64,000 bases of DNA, from contig NC_063265.1 of assembly GCF_019578655.1 (NCBI RefSeq), positions 7,040,501 through 7,104,500 of the forward strand, in the 5' to 3' direction. Below are positions 25,701 to 37,572 of this stretch, in pieces. A program made the translations under genes and the position numbers. This stretch comes from Ricinus communis (taxonomy: Eukaryota > Streptophyta > Magnoliopsida > Malpighiales > Euphorbiaceae). The notes below the pieces were generated by a model, which was not told the DNA's origin, searched no databases, and saw only the letters and a program-made list of their open reading frames with translations. Positions within the stretch are counted from its first letter, which is position 1. Each line of letters starts with the position of its first letter.

Positions 25701-28700
25701 ATACAATATAATTTTTCACTATGGTGTGAGAATTAGTTTCTATGAAGTTGAACAACAGAATAAATCTTAATACTCATTTGTCCCTATACTCACTGTAAAG
25801 CATATAGCATTAATCAAAAAAATTCAACGGTAAAAATAATCATTTCATTTGTCTTCGATCATGAATATTAGTTATTTCCAACATTTTTTGTTGAAAGATC
25901 ATTCTTCCAATATAAGATAATAAACATCAGCTACATTATTGCAACAATCTGGAATGCTTTTTTGTTCATTCATACTTGTTAAAGTGAGATCCAAACCCTT
26001 CAACCATTAAACTTACATCCTATCAAAAGAGCTTCTTTCATTTATATAATTCCCTAACAATCTAATGAATAAAGAAGCGTACAAGGAACAACCAAGTGAC
26101 AAACAGTGAGACCAATATTACAAGGTAGTCTCTGTAATCTTCAGACAATTTAACACACAAAAAATAAGCATATATGAATCTCTTCCATGAAATGCTAAGT
26201 GCCACAATACAAATACTATATGCAAATGATAGGGCTTTAATGCCCTTACCTCCTTCTGTTCCAAAGTTGATGCTAATGATTTGTTCTTTTTTTTCCCCCC
26301 TCTTTTTCTATTATTCTTTGTCCAACTTCAGGAGCTACGACTTTATTGCACTTTTTCACGAGATATAATATCATTTATGGCATTACCACTTTGAAACACC
26401 AAATAATAATTCATATCTTAATCATGACAAGTGTATTTTTTTCGAGAAAAGAAGACATGATAAGCCTCTTTGTTCCAAAAAAAAAAATCATAACAAGCAT
26501 CCTCATAATAACACCTTCAAGGCATTCTTTACCAGTTAGTAATGAGGTTCACCAAATTCCAACAATTAATGAAAGTAATGAAAGGGTGCCAAGTGCTAAC
26601 CAAAAGAGGTGCATAGTAGTGGTGCCAAGAAGCAATAAGGAAAGGTTTTGCAATTCAGCGAAAAAGCAAGAACTAATAGAAAACACGTCCAAGGGATTTG
26701 GGCTATATAGGAGTAAAAGTATTGAGAAATTTATATGTACCACAATGGAAATGGTACTTGGTAAATATCATATTTGGAGAGTTAATACAGGCCACCACTA
26801 GTAAAAGTATTGAGAAATTTATATGTACCACAATGGAAACGGTACTTGGTAAATATCATATTTGGAGAGTTAATACAGGCCACCACTAATAACATTATCA
26901 GATAGAACAGATATGCCGACAATATCATATAGAATAGATATGCCAAGAGACTGTGAGGACTACATATTAAAGACTTTTTATATAGACATTATCACTAAAC
27001 CAATGAGGTTGAGGCCACTGTAACCTACAAGCAAATCATAGGGGCTAAAATTGAGTACAGTACACTCATCGTTGTGTTGTTATTGAAAAAGAGAAACCAA
27101 ACTCCATTGATGCTTATACCTGACATGACTTGGATGGTAGCAACAGCATTCTTCTTCAAAAGTCACAGACTACCTTATTCAAAAGATAACCCAACAAGGA
27201 AAAGATATTGACTGAAAAATACCTAACAAAGTCTTATAAGAACCTATGACAATGGTATGAAAAGGATGCAAAGGGCAACAAGCTCAAGCATAGGCATGAT
27301 GAGGAATAGAATGCTGTCACAGAATTCACTTTCAGTTAATGATCTAATATTAGGAAACAACTATAAAAAAAGAAGAAAACTCATATTATCACCTTTACAC
27401 GATTATAAACGGCACCATGAAGTGCCGTTCCCTCAGAGATAGAGCCTCCTAAAAGAAATGCAAAGCTATACTGCTGAAAGTGCTAACTATTCAAAAACAT
27501 ATTGGTAATATTGGAGAAGAGCCATAAGAGACAGATGAGAAGAAGGAATTAAGGCAGCAGCCAAGTAACAGATGGTGGAATTTCAGTGAAGTGATATGTG
27601 ATTGCAACCTGATAAGGATAAAGGATGACATTTATGAAACCAGATTGGGTATGGCTAACTCTATGCTAAGGGAAGCTGAACAGATAAATAGAAATATTAA
27701 GAAGAAACATGAGAAATATCTCAATCAACAAGTGCATTCACAGGAGGATAGATGTGATGCCATTAGTAAGATGAGAGAAACAAAGACCATTAATGAAAAA
27801 ATGCAAAAGAAATTATTAAACTAGTATGGGTAAAAAAAAGGTAAATAAAATTTTATGTGAGCTAAAGTAGTTCAAACAATTTAGTACTGCAACAACTCCA
27901 AGTTTGGCTATGCCTATAAGTAATGGCAAATGGAAGAAGTAGGATCATATAGCATTAAGATTAATACGGAGAAAAGCTTAACTGAGATGAATGCAGGTAA
28001 TTGGGTTTCAGAACTTGTACATGCACAAATTATTTATATGCTAAGCAAGCTAATATGATGTGAATCACTCAAGTGATATCCATTTTTCACTAATAAACCT
28101 TGTTTGTACTGCAAATTGCAAATTTCATCAATAAAAATTACTAACAGCGAGAAATTCTTAGGTAGGCTGTCTACCACATCATCCATAGACATATTCACTG
28201 GAAACAAAAAAAAAGCCACATCAATTAATGATAACTTACCTAGGTAATTGAATTTAAGTAATTTTGTAATTATATGTCCATAGTTAAGTTAAAATGAAAT
28301 ACCTCAGTTGGATGTAGCATCTTCAATTGACATAACTCGTTTTTATTGGATGTATCTATAAATGATGTAGCATGCACATTCTATCTAAGCATTTCTCGAG
28401 GCAATTGAAAATCTTATAAAAGGCTTAACCCCCGTTAACAGCAACTTAATCTTTATAACATGTATGGTTATTTAACCATACTAGATAGCTAAAGCATGTT
28501 CCTTAGTAATAACCATGACATTGTTGAACCACATTTCTTGCTATCTCATTCCAGTTGAAATTGCAATAGAAACAAAAACAAAAAGGGAAAATCTTACTCG
28601 GTCTTTGGGCCGCCACTTGGAAACAAGACCACTATCAGAAGGACCAGTAGGAACAGAAGCTTCAAAAGCAACATGTCGAAGCTCACATAATACCATAGTC

Positions 28701-28954
28701 TGAGGTAAATAAGCCATACTTGTAACCGTAACAGCATTATTACTATTACTAACATTCCCATAACTGCTAGTAGTAGTATCTGAATCTCTTCTTTGCGACA
28801 TCAAATCTCCAACAACAGCATCCTCGCCATTAGTAGTAGTAGCAGCAGCAGAGGAGTAATCATCGTAATGATTAGACACTACAGCAGAAGCAGCAGCAGC
28901 AACAGATGATTGCGTAGAAGAAAACCTAGACGCCATTAAATCTCCCAATGCCAT
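13793..28954 (-). CDS. RAPTOR1: RAPTOR, regulatory-associated protein of TOR, 23 exons
   Basis: Coding exons in transcript order: 28954-28598, 25128-25026, 24229-24147, 24054-23896, 23804-23688, 23566-23409, 21075-20921, 20796-20652, 20563-20485, 20364-20263, 20087-20004, 19878-19768, 19538-19185, 19105-18916, 18539-17961, 17843-17514, 17413-17290, 16010-15886, 15799-15654, 15560-15459, 14626-14541, 14326-14245 and 14131-13793. Sum 4110 nt, 1369 residues, close to the usual plant length. All introns are GT-AG. The start is M of [11 protein letters not shown], the conserved plant N-terminus. The N-terminal RNC caspase-like domain shows [10 protein letters not shown] (His about 218) and VFDCSAA (Cys about 261). 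HEAT-type repeats span roughly residues 330-790. A Ser-rich linker follows, then a WD40 propeller from about residue 1036 to the end ([11 protein letters not shown]). RAPTOR presents substrates such as S6K to TOR kinase. Introns 1 (3.5 kb), 6 (2.3 kb) and 17 (1.3 kb) are long; introns 1 and 2 carry repeats. Confidence 0.95.
14911..14986. repeat. 38-bp tandem duplication in RAPTOR intron 20
   Basis: Two adjacent 38-bp units beginning TCCAGAAGGAACCA and ending AAAAGCTA, differing at a few positions. They lie between exon 21 (ending upstream at 14626) and exon 20 (15459), so they do not affect coding. Confidence 0.85.
24467..24880. mobile_element. MITE in RAPTOR intron 2
   Basis: An AT-rich element of about 0.41 kb with inverted ends TTAGGGGGTGTTTG on the left and CAAACTAACCCCTAA on the right. 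It lies between exon 3 (24229) and exon 2 (25026). The ends and size fit a non-autonomous hAT-type element, with no open frame. It is not part of the RAPTOR segment seen at 57-64 kb, so no empty site is available for comparison. Confidence 0.6.
26346..27824 (+). other. Unidentified decayed coding-like sequence in RAPTOR intron 1
   Basis: Three plus-strand open blocks occur here (26346-26801, 27257-27442 and 27591-27824). The last is Lys/Glu/Arg-rich and helical in character. They are in different frames with stops between them and lie antisense inside the 3.5-kb first intron of RAPTOR. I do not recognise a family. The length and composition suggest a degraded transposon open frame rather than a live gene. 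A tandem duplication at 26712-26888 lies inside it. Confidence 0.3.
26712..26888. repeat. 88-bp tandem duplication in RAPTOR intron 1
   Basis: Two head-to-tail units start at 26712 and 26800 with AGTAAAAGTATTGAGAAA and end at GGCCACCACTA. They differ at a single base in what I compared (GGAAATGG versus GGAAACGG), which points to a recent duplication. Confidence 0.92.
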
Positions 28955-29420
28955 CCAAATCCACCAAAACCCTAGAAAAATTAAAAATAAAATCCTACAT
29001 AGAGCAATCAAAGTTTTCTTCTTTCTTTGCCCTAATTGAGAAAACCATAGGAATGCTATAAATTATGGACTTGTCAAAACTTAAGACCCTAGGTTTTTTA
29101 CACTTTATGCGGTTTAAGGATCGAGGGAAAGAGAGATAGAGTTTGTTTGTTCTCGTCTAATCAACAAACCCGCTGAACCAGCGGCGCATGGAGATTCGCA
29201 AGATGAAGGAGAGAGAATCCAGCTCGGAAAGTGAGAGAAAAACCTGGAGAAACCCTAGGAGAGAGAAAATGAGAAGGAAGTGGAAGCGTTGGCACAGGGT
29301 GGTGGTGGTGGTGGTGGTGGAGGCGCATAGAACAGTGGCGGCACAACCAAAAAACAGAAATAAAGGGTAAGCGATGAAAATAGGATTTTGTATATACAAA
29401 GTGAAAACTCCATAGAATCA
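28955..29420 (-). promoter_or_regulatory. RAPTOR 5' leader and proximal promoter
   Basis: Sequence upstream of the RAPTOR start codon, much richer in GC than the DNA beyond 29.4 kb. AAACCCTA telo-box-like motifs occur at about 28967-28975 and 29249-29257, and a related GACCCTAGG at about 29085. Telo boxes are common near plant genes for ribosome biogenesis and translation, and a link to a TOR component is plausible. A GGT trinucleotide run lies at about 29299-29322. The transcription start cannot be read from sequence alone. Confidence 0.5.
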
Positions 29421-30580
29421 AAGTGTGTTTGTGTGTGTTTTTGGTTGTTTTCTATTTTCTATTTTGTTTTACTTTTTATTTTTGAGATTATGCTGTTTCT
29501 GACCTGTTTTCCACATTTTTTTTTTTTTTTTTTACTCTTTCACTCCTACCTATTTACTTTTCTTTATCTATTTTTTTATATTTACTATTATACCGAATAT
29601 AATTTAACAAAAATTTTAATATTTATTATTAGAAATAATAATATATTTTTTTATTTTTTATTAAAATCATAAATTATCAATAATATAAAAATTATTATTA
29701 ATTAAATTAATATTATATAAATTAATATTATTATTTTAAAATTAAAAATTATTATATAATTAAAATATCTCATTATTATTATTTAAAATATTATTTTTTA
29801 AATTAAAAGTATTATTTAATTATAAAATTAATTTATTAGTAATATAATTAATATGTTATTTTTTATAATTTAGTATTATTATTTAATTAAAAAATTATTT
29901 ACTAATTAATATAATATTAAAATATAATTAATATACTAATTTTTATTGGAGTCTGCGTTTAATTAAAAATAAAAAATAATTGATTTAATAATTTAATAGA
30001 AAAAATAGAAAAATATATATAAGCTTGAATCTTATGGATTAAAAGTAAATATATATATTAAAATAAAAAATTTATATATCAAAAATTATATAATATTAAA
30101 AAATATTATATTTTAAAAATATATTTTATATAATATAACGTAAAATATATAAATAATGTTTATGTATTTAAAATCTCAATTAATTGTGTGATAAATTAAT
30201 AAATATAATTATTAATTCTCATAATAGTTAAATTCATAAAATCTCTATATTTTTTGTCTTTCGATATATTTATTTATCAAGAAAAAGCCATAAATATTAA
30301 AAGCTAAACTTTAAAGAAATTATTGCATTGTGTTAAAATTTCTATATATATGTAATTTAAAATAGATTTTGAAATATAACAATTTGATATTTATATCAAT
30401 TAGTTATTTATACACATCGTACAGTCGTTGTTCTAAATAATAATATAAATTGAGTTTATAAAAAATGAATAAAAATTTAATATTTTATAATATTTTAAAA
30501 TATTAATACAATAATGTAGAAATTATTTTTAAAATATTAATTAATTAATTTTAGTATATATAAATTAACAAGCTATAATT
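29421..30580. other. AT-rich spacer, no gene seen
   Basis: Extremely AT-rich sequence with TTATTA/AATAAT words. The 94-residue frame at 29388-29672 is F/I/Y/L-rich low-complexity translation. No element ends or coding blocks are recognised. Confidence 0.6.
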
Positions 30581-30599
30581 TTTTATAATAACTTTATTC

Positions 30600-31665
30600 A
30601 TTCAATATATTTAATTAATCATTAGCTGCTAACTAATTAATTAATTATATCAATTCCATATTAGATTCTTTTCATACTGATTAATAATTTAACTAGTTAC
30701 TTATTCATCTATTTTGCAATTGTTATTATTATTTTATTATAATTTTAATTTACAATATCTAAATTAGCTTTATATGGATATAATTTAACCAATATAAAAT
30801 TAGATACATATAATAACAATAATGAAAGGACTAATTGATGATAATATCTTGTAAGTAAAAAGATTTATAAATTTATTCATTAATATAATATAAATTAATA
30901 TTAAAAGTATAATTCATATTTTCAAAATTAAAAATTACTATTCAATTAAAAAGTACTTTATTAATTAACATGATACTTTTAAAGATTAAAATTATTATTT
31001 AATTAGAAAAGTGATATATTAATTAATGTATTAATATAATAATTCAAATAAATAATAATTTAAAATATAAAAATTGTTATGATAATATTTAGTTATATTG
31101 AATATCTATTATTATGTTTATGGATAGATTTTCTTGTATAAATAGTACTCTATCTCTGTAAACCTTTACACCTATAAATAAATGTTACAATCAATGGAAT
31201 AAAACGCATAAACATATAAACACATATACATACATGTATAAAATTACTATCTTTATGTTATAATACTCTTTATTTTTCTTCTTATTCTTTATTTCACAAT
31301 ACATTATCAGCATGATTGTTTAAAACAATATTCAAGATAGAGTTTTCTTTTTTATATTTTTTTAAAATAATTACATGAAGCTATACTCTATCTTTATTAA
31401 ATTCATTAATAAATTCTCACAATAACCCATTTTGGTTGTATTAATGAGTATATAGCACCTATTTTCTTATTTTGGTTTTGTGGCTTTTGAATTTCTACTA
31501 AATTGCATTGTTTTAGCCAAATACTAGTTTGTATTGTAATTATAATTTTATCTACATTCTTTATAGAATCATAATTTTATTTTATTTCTATCTTATTTTA
31601 ATTAATTTATTATAAATATATTATCTGATATTAGTTAATATTAATTAATTTATAGTTCCTGGAGA
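30600..31665 (+). mobile_element. Ty1/copia LTR plus leader, left (plus-oriented) arm of a fold-back
   Basis: This block is the reverse complement of about 34445-35555 with frequent small differences. In plus orientation it reads LTR-like DNA with TATAAATAG at about 31137. It ends at ACAATACATTATCAGCATG (about 31294-31312), where the LTR/primer-binding junction of many plant copia elements lies, and then runs through the start of the leader to AGTTCCTGGAGAAC. It carries no open frame. It appears to be a second, truncated element or an inverted duplication of the 5' end of its neighbour. Confidence 0.65.
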
Positions 31666-31719
31666 ACTTTTATTATAAATTTTTGTTCCTGAAATGTATA
31701 TTTATTATAAATATTGTGC

Positions 31720-31807
31720 TAATATATATTTTTATATTTTTAAATTATTATTTATTTGAATTATTATAATAATACATTAATTAGTATATCACTTTTTTAA
31801 TTAAATC
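31720..31807 (-). repeat. Third copy of a copia LTR segment
   Basis: About 85 bp (TTTTTATATTTTTAAATT through TTAATTAAAT) match 35093-35178 in the same orientation and about 30995-31075 in inverted orientation. It abuts the truncated reverse-transcriptase fragment. It may be the remains of a 3' LTR of the minus-strand element. Confidence 0.5.
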
Positions 31808-31809
31808 TA

Positions 31810-33960
31810 AATATAATTGCATCCACTACTGAAAAATAAGTTTCTTCATAATCAATGCTAGGTCTTTGCGAGAATCCTTCTACTACAATCGTGCTTTATA
31901 TCTCACAATCTCATTTTTCTCATTGCGTTTACGTATAAAAATTAATTTATAGCCTACTCGCTTAATATCATCATGTATTAAAATAATGGGCCCAAAGACT
32001 TGGTGTTTTTTTAGCGAGTTTAATTTTGCATAGATTGCATCTTTCCACTTAGGCTAATCATTTCTTTGTTGACATTCCAGACAAACTTAGGTTAAATGTC
32101 CTCACTTTATTTTGTAATATCAATTGCCACTGCATATGCAAATATATTATCGAGATAGTTTCACTTCAGTTCTATCTCTTACTTGAAGTGAATAGTTAAT
32201 TGATATCTCATTGTTTTCATCATCTTCAGGAACTTGAATATCTTTTGAGGTTATTTGTTCTTCTATATTTTTTGTTATAGACTCTTTTCAAGAACAGCAA
32301 TTTTGGGACCGTCACTTGGTTTATTTTATTCTTTTTTCTTTTTTGAATTTTTATCCTTGGAACCAGGTGACCTACCACGTTTCTGAGATGTCATGGACTC
32401 ATTTGCTATAATATTAACATATTGTTCTATTGAGACATTAATTCTAAATGGAGCATTTTCAACTGGTATATGATATTTAGTAACTCCTTTTGGATTACAA
32501 AATACATGTGACAATTGGTTTGCTATATTTTGCAAATGAATAATCCTCTGAACTTCTAGTTCACATTGTTTTGAATAAGGATCAAGATGATTTAATGATG
32601 GCTCATTCCAAATATTTTGTTTCTCTAATTATTTATTCTTTCCCTCCAACTTATAAAAAAAAGCCTCATTAAAATGACAAGCATTAAATCTTGCAGTAAA
32701 GACATTTCCTATTAATGGCTTAAGATATTTAATGATAGATAGAGATTTATATTTAATATATATTCTCAATCTCCTCTGAGGTCCCATTTTTGTTGTGATA
32801 TGGGAGGGTCAATTGGGACATAAACAACACATCCAAAAATTCTCAAATAGAAAATATTTGGCTTCTCGCGAGAAACCAACTTTAATGGTAAAAATTTATG
32901 ATAACTATTTGGCCTGATGCAAATAATAATTATTACATGTAAAATTGCATATCCCCAGGCAATTATTGGGAGATTTGTTTTCATCTAGCTATTAATTAGA
33001 AACATTTAATAAAAGATTCTGCTATACCATTTTGAGTATAAACATAAGCTACTGGATGTTCAACAGTTATTTTAATTGACATGCAATAATCATTAAAGGC
33101 CTTAGATGTAAATTCACTGACATTATCAAGACGAATAATTTTAATAGCATATTCTGAAAATTGTGCTCTTAATAGAATTATTTTAGTAAGTAATTTGGCA
33201 AATGCCAGATTTCGAGTTGATAATAAATATATATGTGACCATCTTGTTAATGCATTTATTAATACCATAAAATAATTAAATAGTCCATATGGTGGATAAA
33301 TTGGTCCACAAATATCATATTGCATATGTTCCAGAAATCTAGGCGATTCATTTTGAATTTTACTCGATGAAGGTCTAATTATCAGCTTTCTTTGAAAGCA
33401 AGCTGAACATAAAAATTCATTAAATTGAAGAATTTTCTAATTCTTAATGGATGGCCATAAGAGTTCAATAATTTTTTGCATCATTGTTGATCCAGGATGA
33501 CCTAATCGACCATGCTAAATAAGAAAAATATTTGGGTGACTACTACGGTTGTTTCAATAGTACACATATATGTGTAATATACGCCAAAAAAGAAAGCATG
33601 TAATTTATCCAATATATATTTCTTCCCCATTATGAGAATTGTAATATAGAGATATTATATATTTCTCACATTTGTAATTTTAATATGATATCCATTTCGG
33701 CAAATATCTTTAAATCTCAATAAATTTCTACGAGATTTTGGAGAGATAATGCATTTTTAATAAAGGATTATGTATCTATAGGTAGTAATATATTTGCTCT
33801 TCCGAAGCCTTAAATTATTATTTTACTACAAGATATTGTATTGACATAAGTTTCTCAATTGTTAAGTGAGAAAAATATTTATTGTCTCTTAATATGGTGT
33901 GTATGGTAGTACTGTCTGCAAGACATAAATTTAAATCATTTGTTCTTAATCCTACTAACG
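31810..33960 (-). pseudogene. Decayed Ty1/copia pol (integrase to early reverse transcriptase)
   Basis: Read on the minus strand, 33325-32996 gives integrase core sequence (MQYDICGPIYPP, ending QNGIAESFI) and 32984-32766 continues the integrase C-terminal part (FYLRIFGCVVYVP). 32535-32326 is the linker before reverse transcriptase. About 32060-31812 carries the first reverse-transcriptase motifs (KRNEKNEIVRYKARLV, FSQRPSIDYEETY) and stops after VVDAIIF. These blocks lie in different frames with stops between them. The catalytic reverse-transcriptase core and RNase H are absent, so the element is dead. The order integrase then reverse transcriptase is diagnostic of Ty1/copia. Confidence 0.8.
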
Positions 33961-34189
33961 ATTGAGTAGGATCCATAATATTTTATTTTTTTATACAAAA
34001 AATAATAAATAACACGTCAATTAGTATCAATCTTTTAAAGATTAATATATTTAGTTCTTCAGTAATATAAAATATTAACAACTTAATAAGTTGGGATACT
34101 AGATTTCAATGTATTTAGTTATTCGGGAACTTATGGTCAAAATTCTTTAAAAATTTATACTTTTAGTTATTTATTTATTTAGTTATTCA

Positions 34190-34490
34190 AGAACTAAAAC
34201 TAATATTAGTCTTTAGGTACTAGAATTTATAATGCAAGTCCTTCGTGAACTAAAATTTATGATACAAGTACTTCAAGAATTAAAATTTGTACTACAAGTT
34301 CTTTACGAACTAAAATTTATAATATAAGTTTCTTAAAAGTTATACATCACTAGTTCTTTAGGAATTAAAATTTGTAATACAAGTTCTTTAAGAAATTAAA
34401 ATTTATAATACAAGTTCTTCAGGAACAAATTTTTTTAATAAAAGTTCTTCGGGAACTATATTTAACACTAGTTCTTCAGGAATTAGAAAT
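34190..34490 (-). repeat. Tandem repeats of about 30 bp in the copia leader
   Basis: Roughly seven degenerate units of about 28-40 bp of the form AAGTTCTTCAGGAACTAAAA followed by a TTTATAATAC-like stretch. Each unit contains a small inverted motif, GTTC...GAAC. They lie between the pol remnant and the primer-binding end of the minus-strand copia element, that is, in its 5' leader or gag start. One or two related units occur in the opposite arm at about 31652-31700. Confidence 0.7.
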
Positions 34491-35555
34491 TAATTAACAT
34501 TAACTAATATCAGATAATATATCTATAAAAAATTAATTAAAATAAGATAAAAATAAATAAAACTAAAATTCTATAAATAATGTAGATAAAATTATAATTA
34601 TAATATAAACTAGTATTTGGCTAAAACAATGGAATTTAATATAATTTCAAAAGCCACAAAACCAAAATAAAGAAATAGGTGTTATATACTCATTAGGACA
34701 AACAAGATGAGTCCTTGTAAATTCAATAATGAATTCAATAAAGATAGAGTATAGCTTTATGCAATTATTTTTAAAAAAATATGACAAGAAAAAAAAAACT
34801 CTACATTGAATCTTGTTTTAAATAATCATGCTGATAATGTATTGTGAAATAAAGAATAAGAAGAAAAATAAAAAGTATTATAAATAAGGATCAAGAACAA
34901 AGTAAACTAAAAGAGAGCGGAGAATAATTTTATGTATGTACATGTGTTTAGATGTTTATGTGTTTCATTCTATTAATTGTAACACCTATTTATAGGTGTA
35001 GTAAAGGATTACAAAAATATAGTTATATTTATACAAGAAAATCTATCTACAAACATAATAATTGACATCCAATATAACCAAATATTATCATTAATAATTT
35101 TTATATTTTTAAATTATTATTTATTTGAATTATTATATTAATAAATTAATTAATATATCGATTTTCTAATTAAATAATAGCTTTAATCTTTAAAAGTATC
35201 ATGTTAATTAATAAAGTACTTTTTAATTGAACAATGATTTTTAATTTTAAAATATGAATTATAATTTTAATATTAATATGTATAATTATATTAATGAATA
35301 AACTTAGAGAATTTTTTTACTTATATGATATATCATCAATTAGACCTTTCATCACTGTTATTATATATATTTAATTTTATATTATTTAAATTATATCCAT
35401 ATGAAGCTAATTTAAATATTGTAAATTTAAATTATTAATAAAATATAATAATAATTACATAATATATGAATAAGTAACTGGTTAAATTACTAATCAATAT
35501 AAAAAATTTAATATGGAATTAATATAATTAATTAATTAGTTAGCAGCTGATGATT
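34445..35555 (-). mobile_element. Ty1/copia LTR plus leader, right (minus-oriented) arm
   Basis: The inverted partner of 30600-31665. Read on the minus strand, it enters from LTR sequence, passes TATAAATAG at about 35000, reaches ACATTATCAGCATGATTA at about 34825-34842 and continues into the leader. It has the same orientation as the decayed pol at 31810-33960, so it is the 5' end of that element. Confidence 0.65.
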
Positions 35556-35564
35556 TCTATAATT

Positions 35565-35577
35565 TTAATTATATATA

Positions 35578-35612
<35 letters not shown>
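35565..35612. repeat. (TA)n microsatellite next to the copia arm
   Basis: An interrupted run of TA dinucleotides immediately outside the right arm. It may mark the insertion site. Confidence 0.9.
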
Positions 35613-35615
<3 letters not shown>

Positions 35616-37572
35616 GAGAAATAAATAATCTAATAATATGTTACTAATAAATTAATTTTTTAATTAGATAATAATTATTTTAAAAGATAGCTTTAATAAT
35701 ATATATCTTGATATTCTCGGTGTGTTCTTCCTAATAAGACTATCTCCCTCTCCAATTTGGGCATTAAAGTTGTTTATGCTGTAATTATATGGTTTGTCCT
35801 TTCAATATCTGTACTTTATTTACAATCACATTTTCAATTTGATCCATGTAATTTTGTTTGCTACATAATTTTAGAGTGAATTAAATTAAAAAAAAAATCA
35901 TATTCTTGAAGAATTTTAGATGTAGAAATAATTGAATTTGAAAAACAACATTATATGAACATGGGAATCTAATTTCTTGAAACTAATACCGGAGCTAAAT
36001 GATTTAAATGTGCCAAGTTTTGGATCCTTTTTTTATAAATTTTTTATCCGAAAGCTCATGATATTTTTGGCATTTGATATTTTTTGGAGAAGTTGAATGG
36101 GCAAAATGGTCATATATAAAGGCCAGCTCAGCAAGTAGTACACGCGTATAAATGAGGTGCCATCGGAGATGCTTACATCGGAAGTAGGAATGATGTAAAG
36201 CACATTTAGACTGCTCTCCAATTTACTTGGATTTAATCATCACCGTCCCTGCTGCTCCTTCTACTAGATTTGCTTTCTACACAACACTATTTATCTTAAC
36301 TCTCTATTAATAGCATTACTAAATTAAGTAAAATAAATAATAATAACATTTTCAGTAATTGGAGTAATCTAGATACTGAAAATTAGGATGGCAATTCACA
36401 CTCTATTTATAAGAATTCGTTGGTACTTATTCAATCAAACGGGATAATATTTAAGTTGATTAAATCATAAATATAATTAATTAATACTCGAATCAAATAT
36501 TATTAAGTATTTATAGAATAAGAATATATACTATACAATTTATATATTATCAGTATTTACACTTCTCTATTATTTAATTTTTCTTTTACAAATTTAGTAA
36601 TTTTTAAAAAAAATATTCATTTTATTTTTTAATTTGAATCTCTAGATATAGTATGTTACTTTTTCAATAAATATGATTTGTTATTGCTTTAGTTAAATGT
36701 GATGCTGAATTAGTAATTATATTTGATGTTTTACCTTACACAATAATGTTTAAATTAGTTTGGTAATTATAGAATGAAATTTTATTTTATTCTACTAGTA
36801 ATTTTGAAATTCTAAAATATTAAAGAATTTATTAATTAAGGTTTTTAGAATTTATTTTTTAAAATTGTTATCACTTTTCAGACCATACAAAGAAACTTAA
36901 AATATTAAATCTAATTTCCGAAGATTTACTTTAAAAAATATTCTCAATCTGCATACCTAATTATATATCAATAGATATTCTTGATATTGGACAAAAAAAT
37001 AGATATTTATTATCCTAAATTGTGCATACTACTTTCTCAATCTGATATCACTTTCAACTCATTGTATTATAAATGCTCCAATTCCAGTTTAATCTATCTT
37101 GAGAATTATATATATTTTAACAATATTATTTATTTCATTCGTGATGAGATAAAAAAATGAAATAGAAAATAAATTTAAGAGTCATTCTTTTACTCATTGG
37201 ATTTTGAATAATGAGAAAGTGGCTTCTCAAAAATTTTGGACAGAAAAAGGTTAGCACAGAGAGATATTTGATGGGTTTAAATAATTTTGGCTTCCTACTT
37301 AACAAAATGAGAAAAAAATAAAAGATCTCCTAAAATACTTTAAAAGCTTATAGCGTAAAAGCACTTGCTGATCGGTGGACTAACATCAACTTTTCCAGGT
37401 TATATCAGTTGCATTAGGACCACCCCCTCTCCTTGCAATTCGGAGATTTATGTTTTATATCTATAAAATTTATATATTTTATTTATAAATCTAAATTTTA
37501 TATATTTTTAATGAAATGAAAACTAATTTAAAATTTTATATATTTAAATTTTTATAAAATTAATTATATAAT
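35613..37572. other. Spacer between copia and gypsy elements, no gene seen
   Basis: Mostly AT-rich DNA. A slightly GC-richer island at about 36020-36280 has a 62-residue minus-strand frame with no recognisable domain. No terminal repeats are found. Confidence 0.5.

Noticed and set aside
34190..34490. CRISPR-like array because of regularly spaced short repeats
   Set aside because: Units are degenerate, spacers are not distinct, and the context is a plant copia retrotransposon leader.
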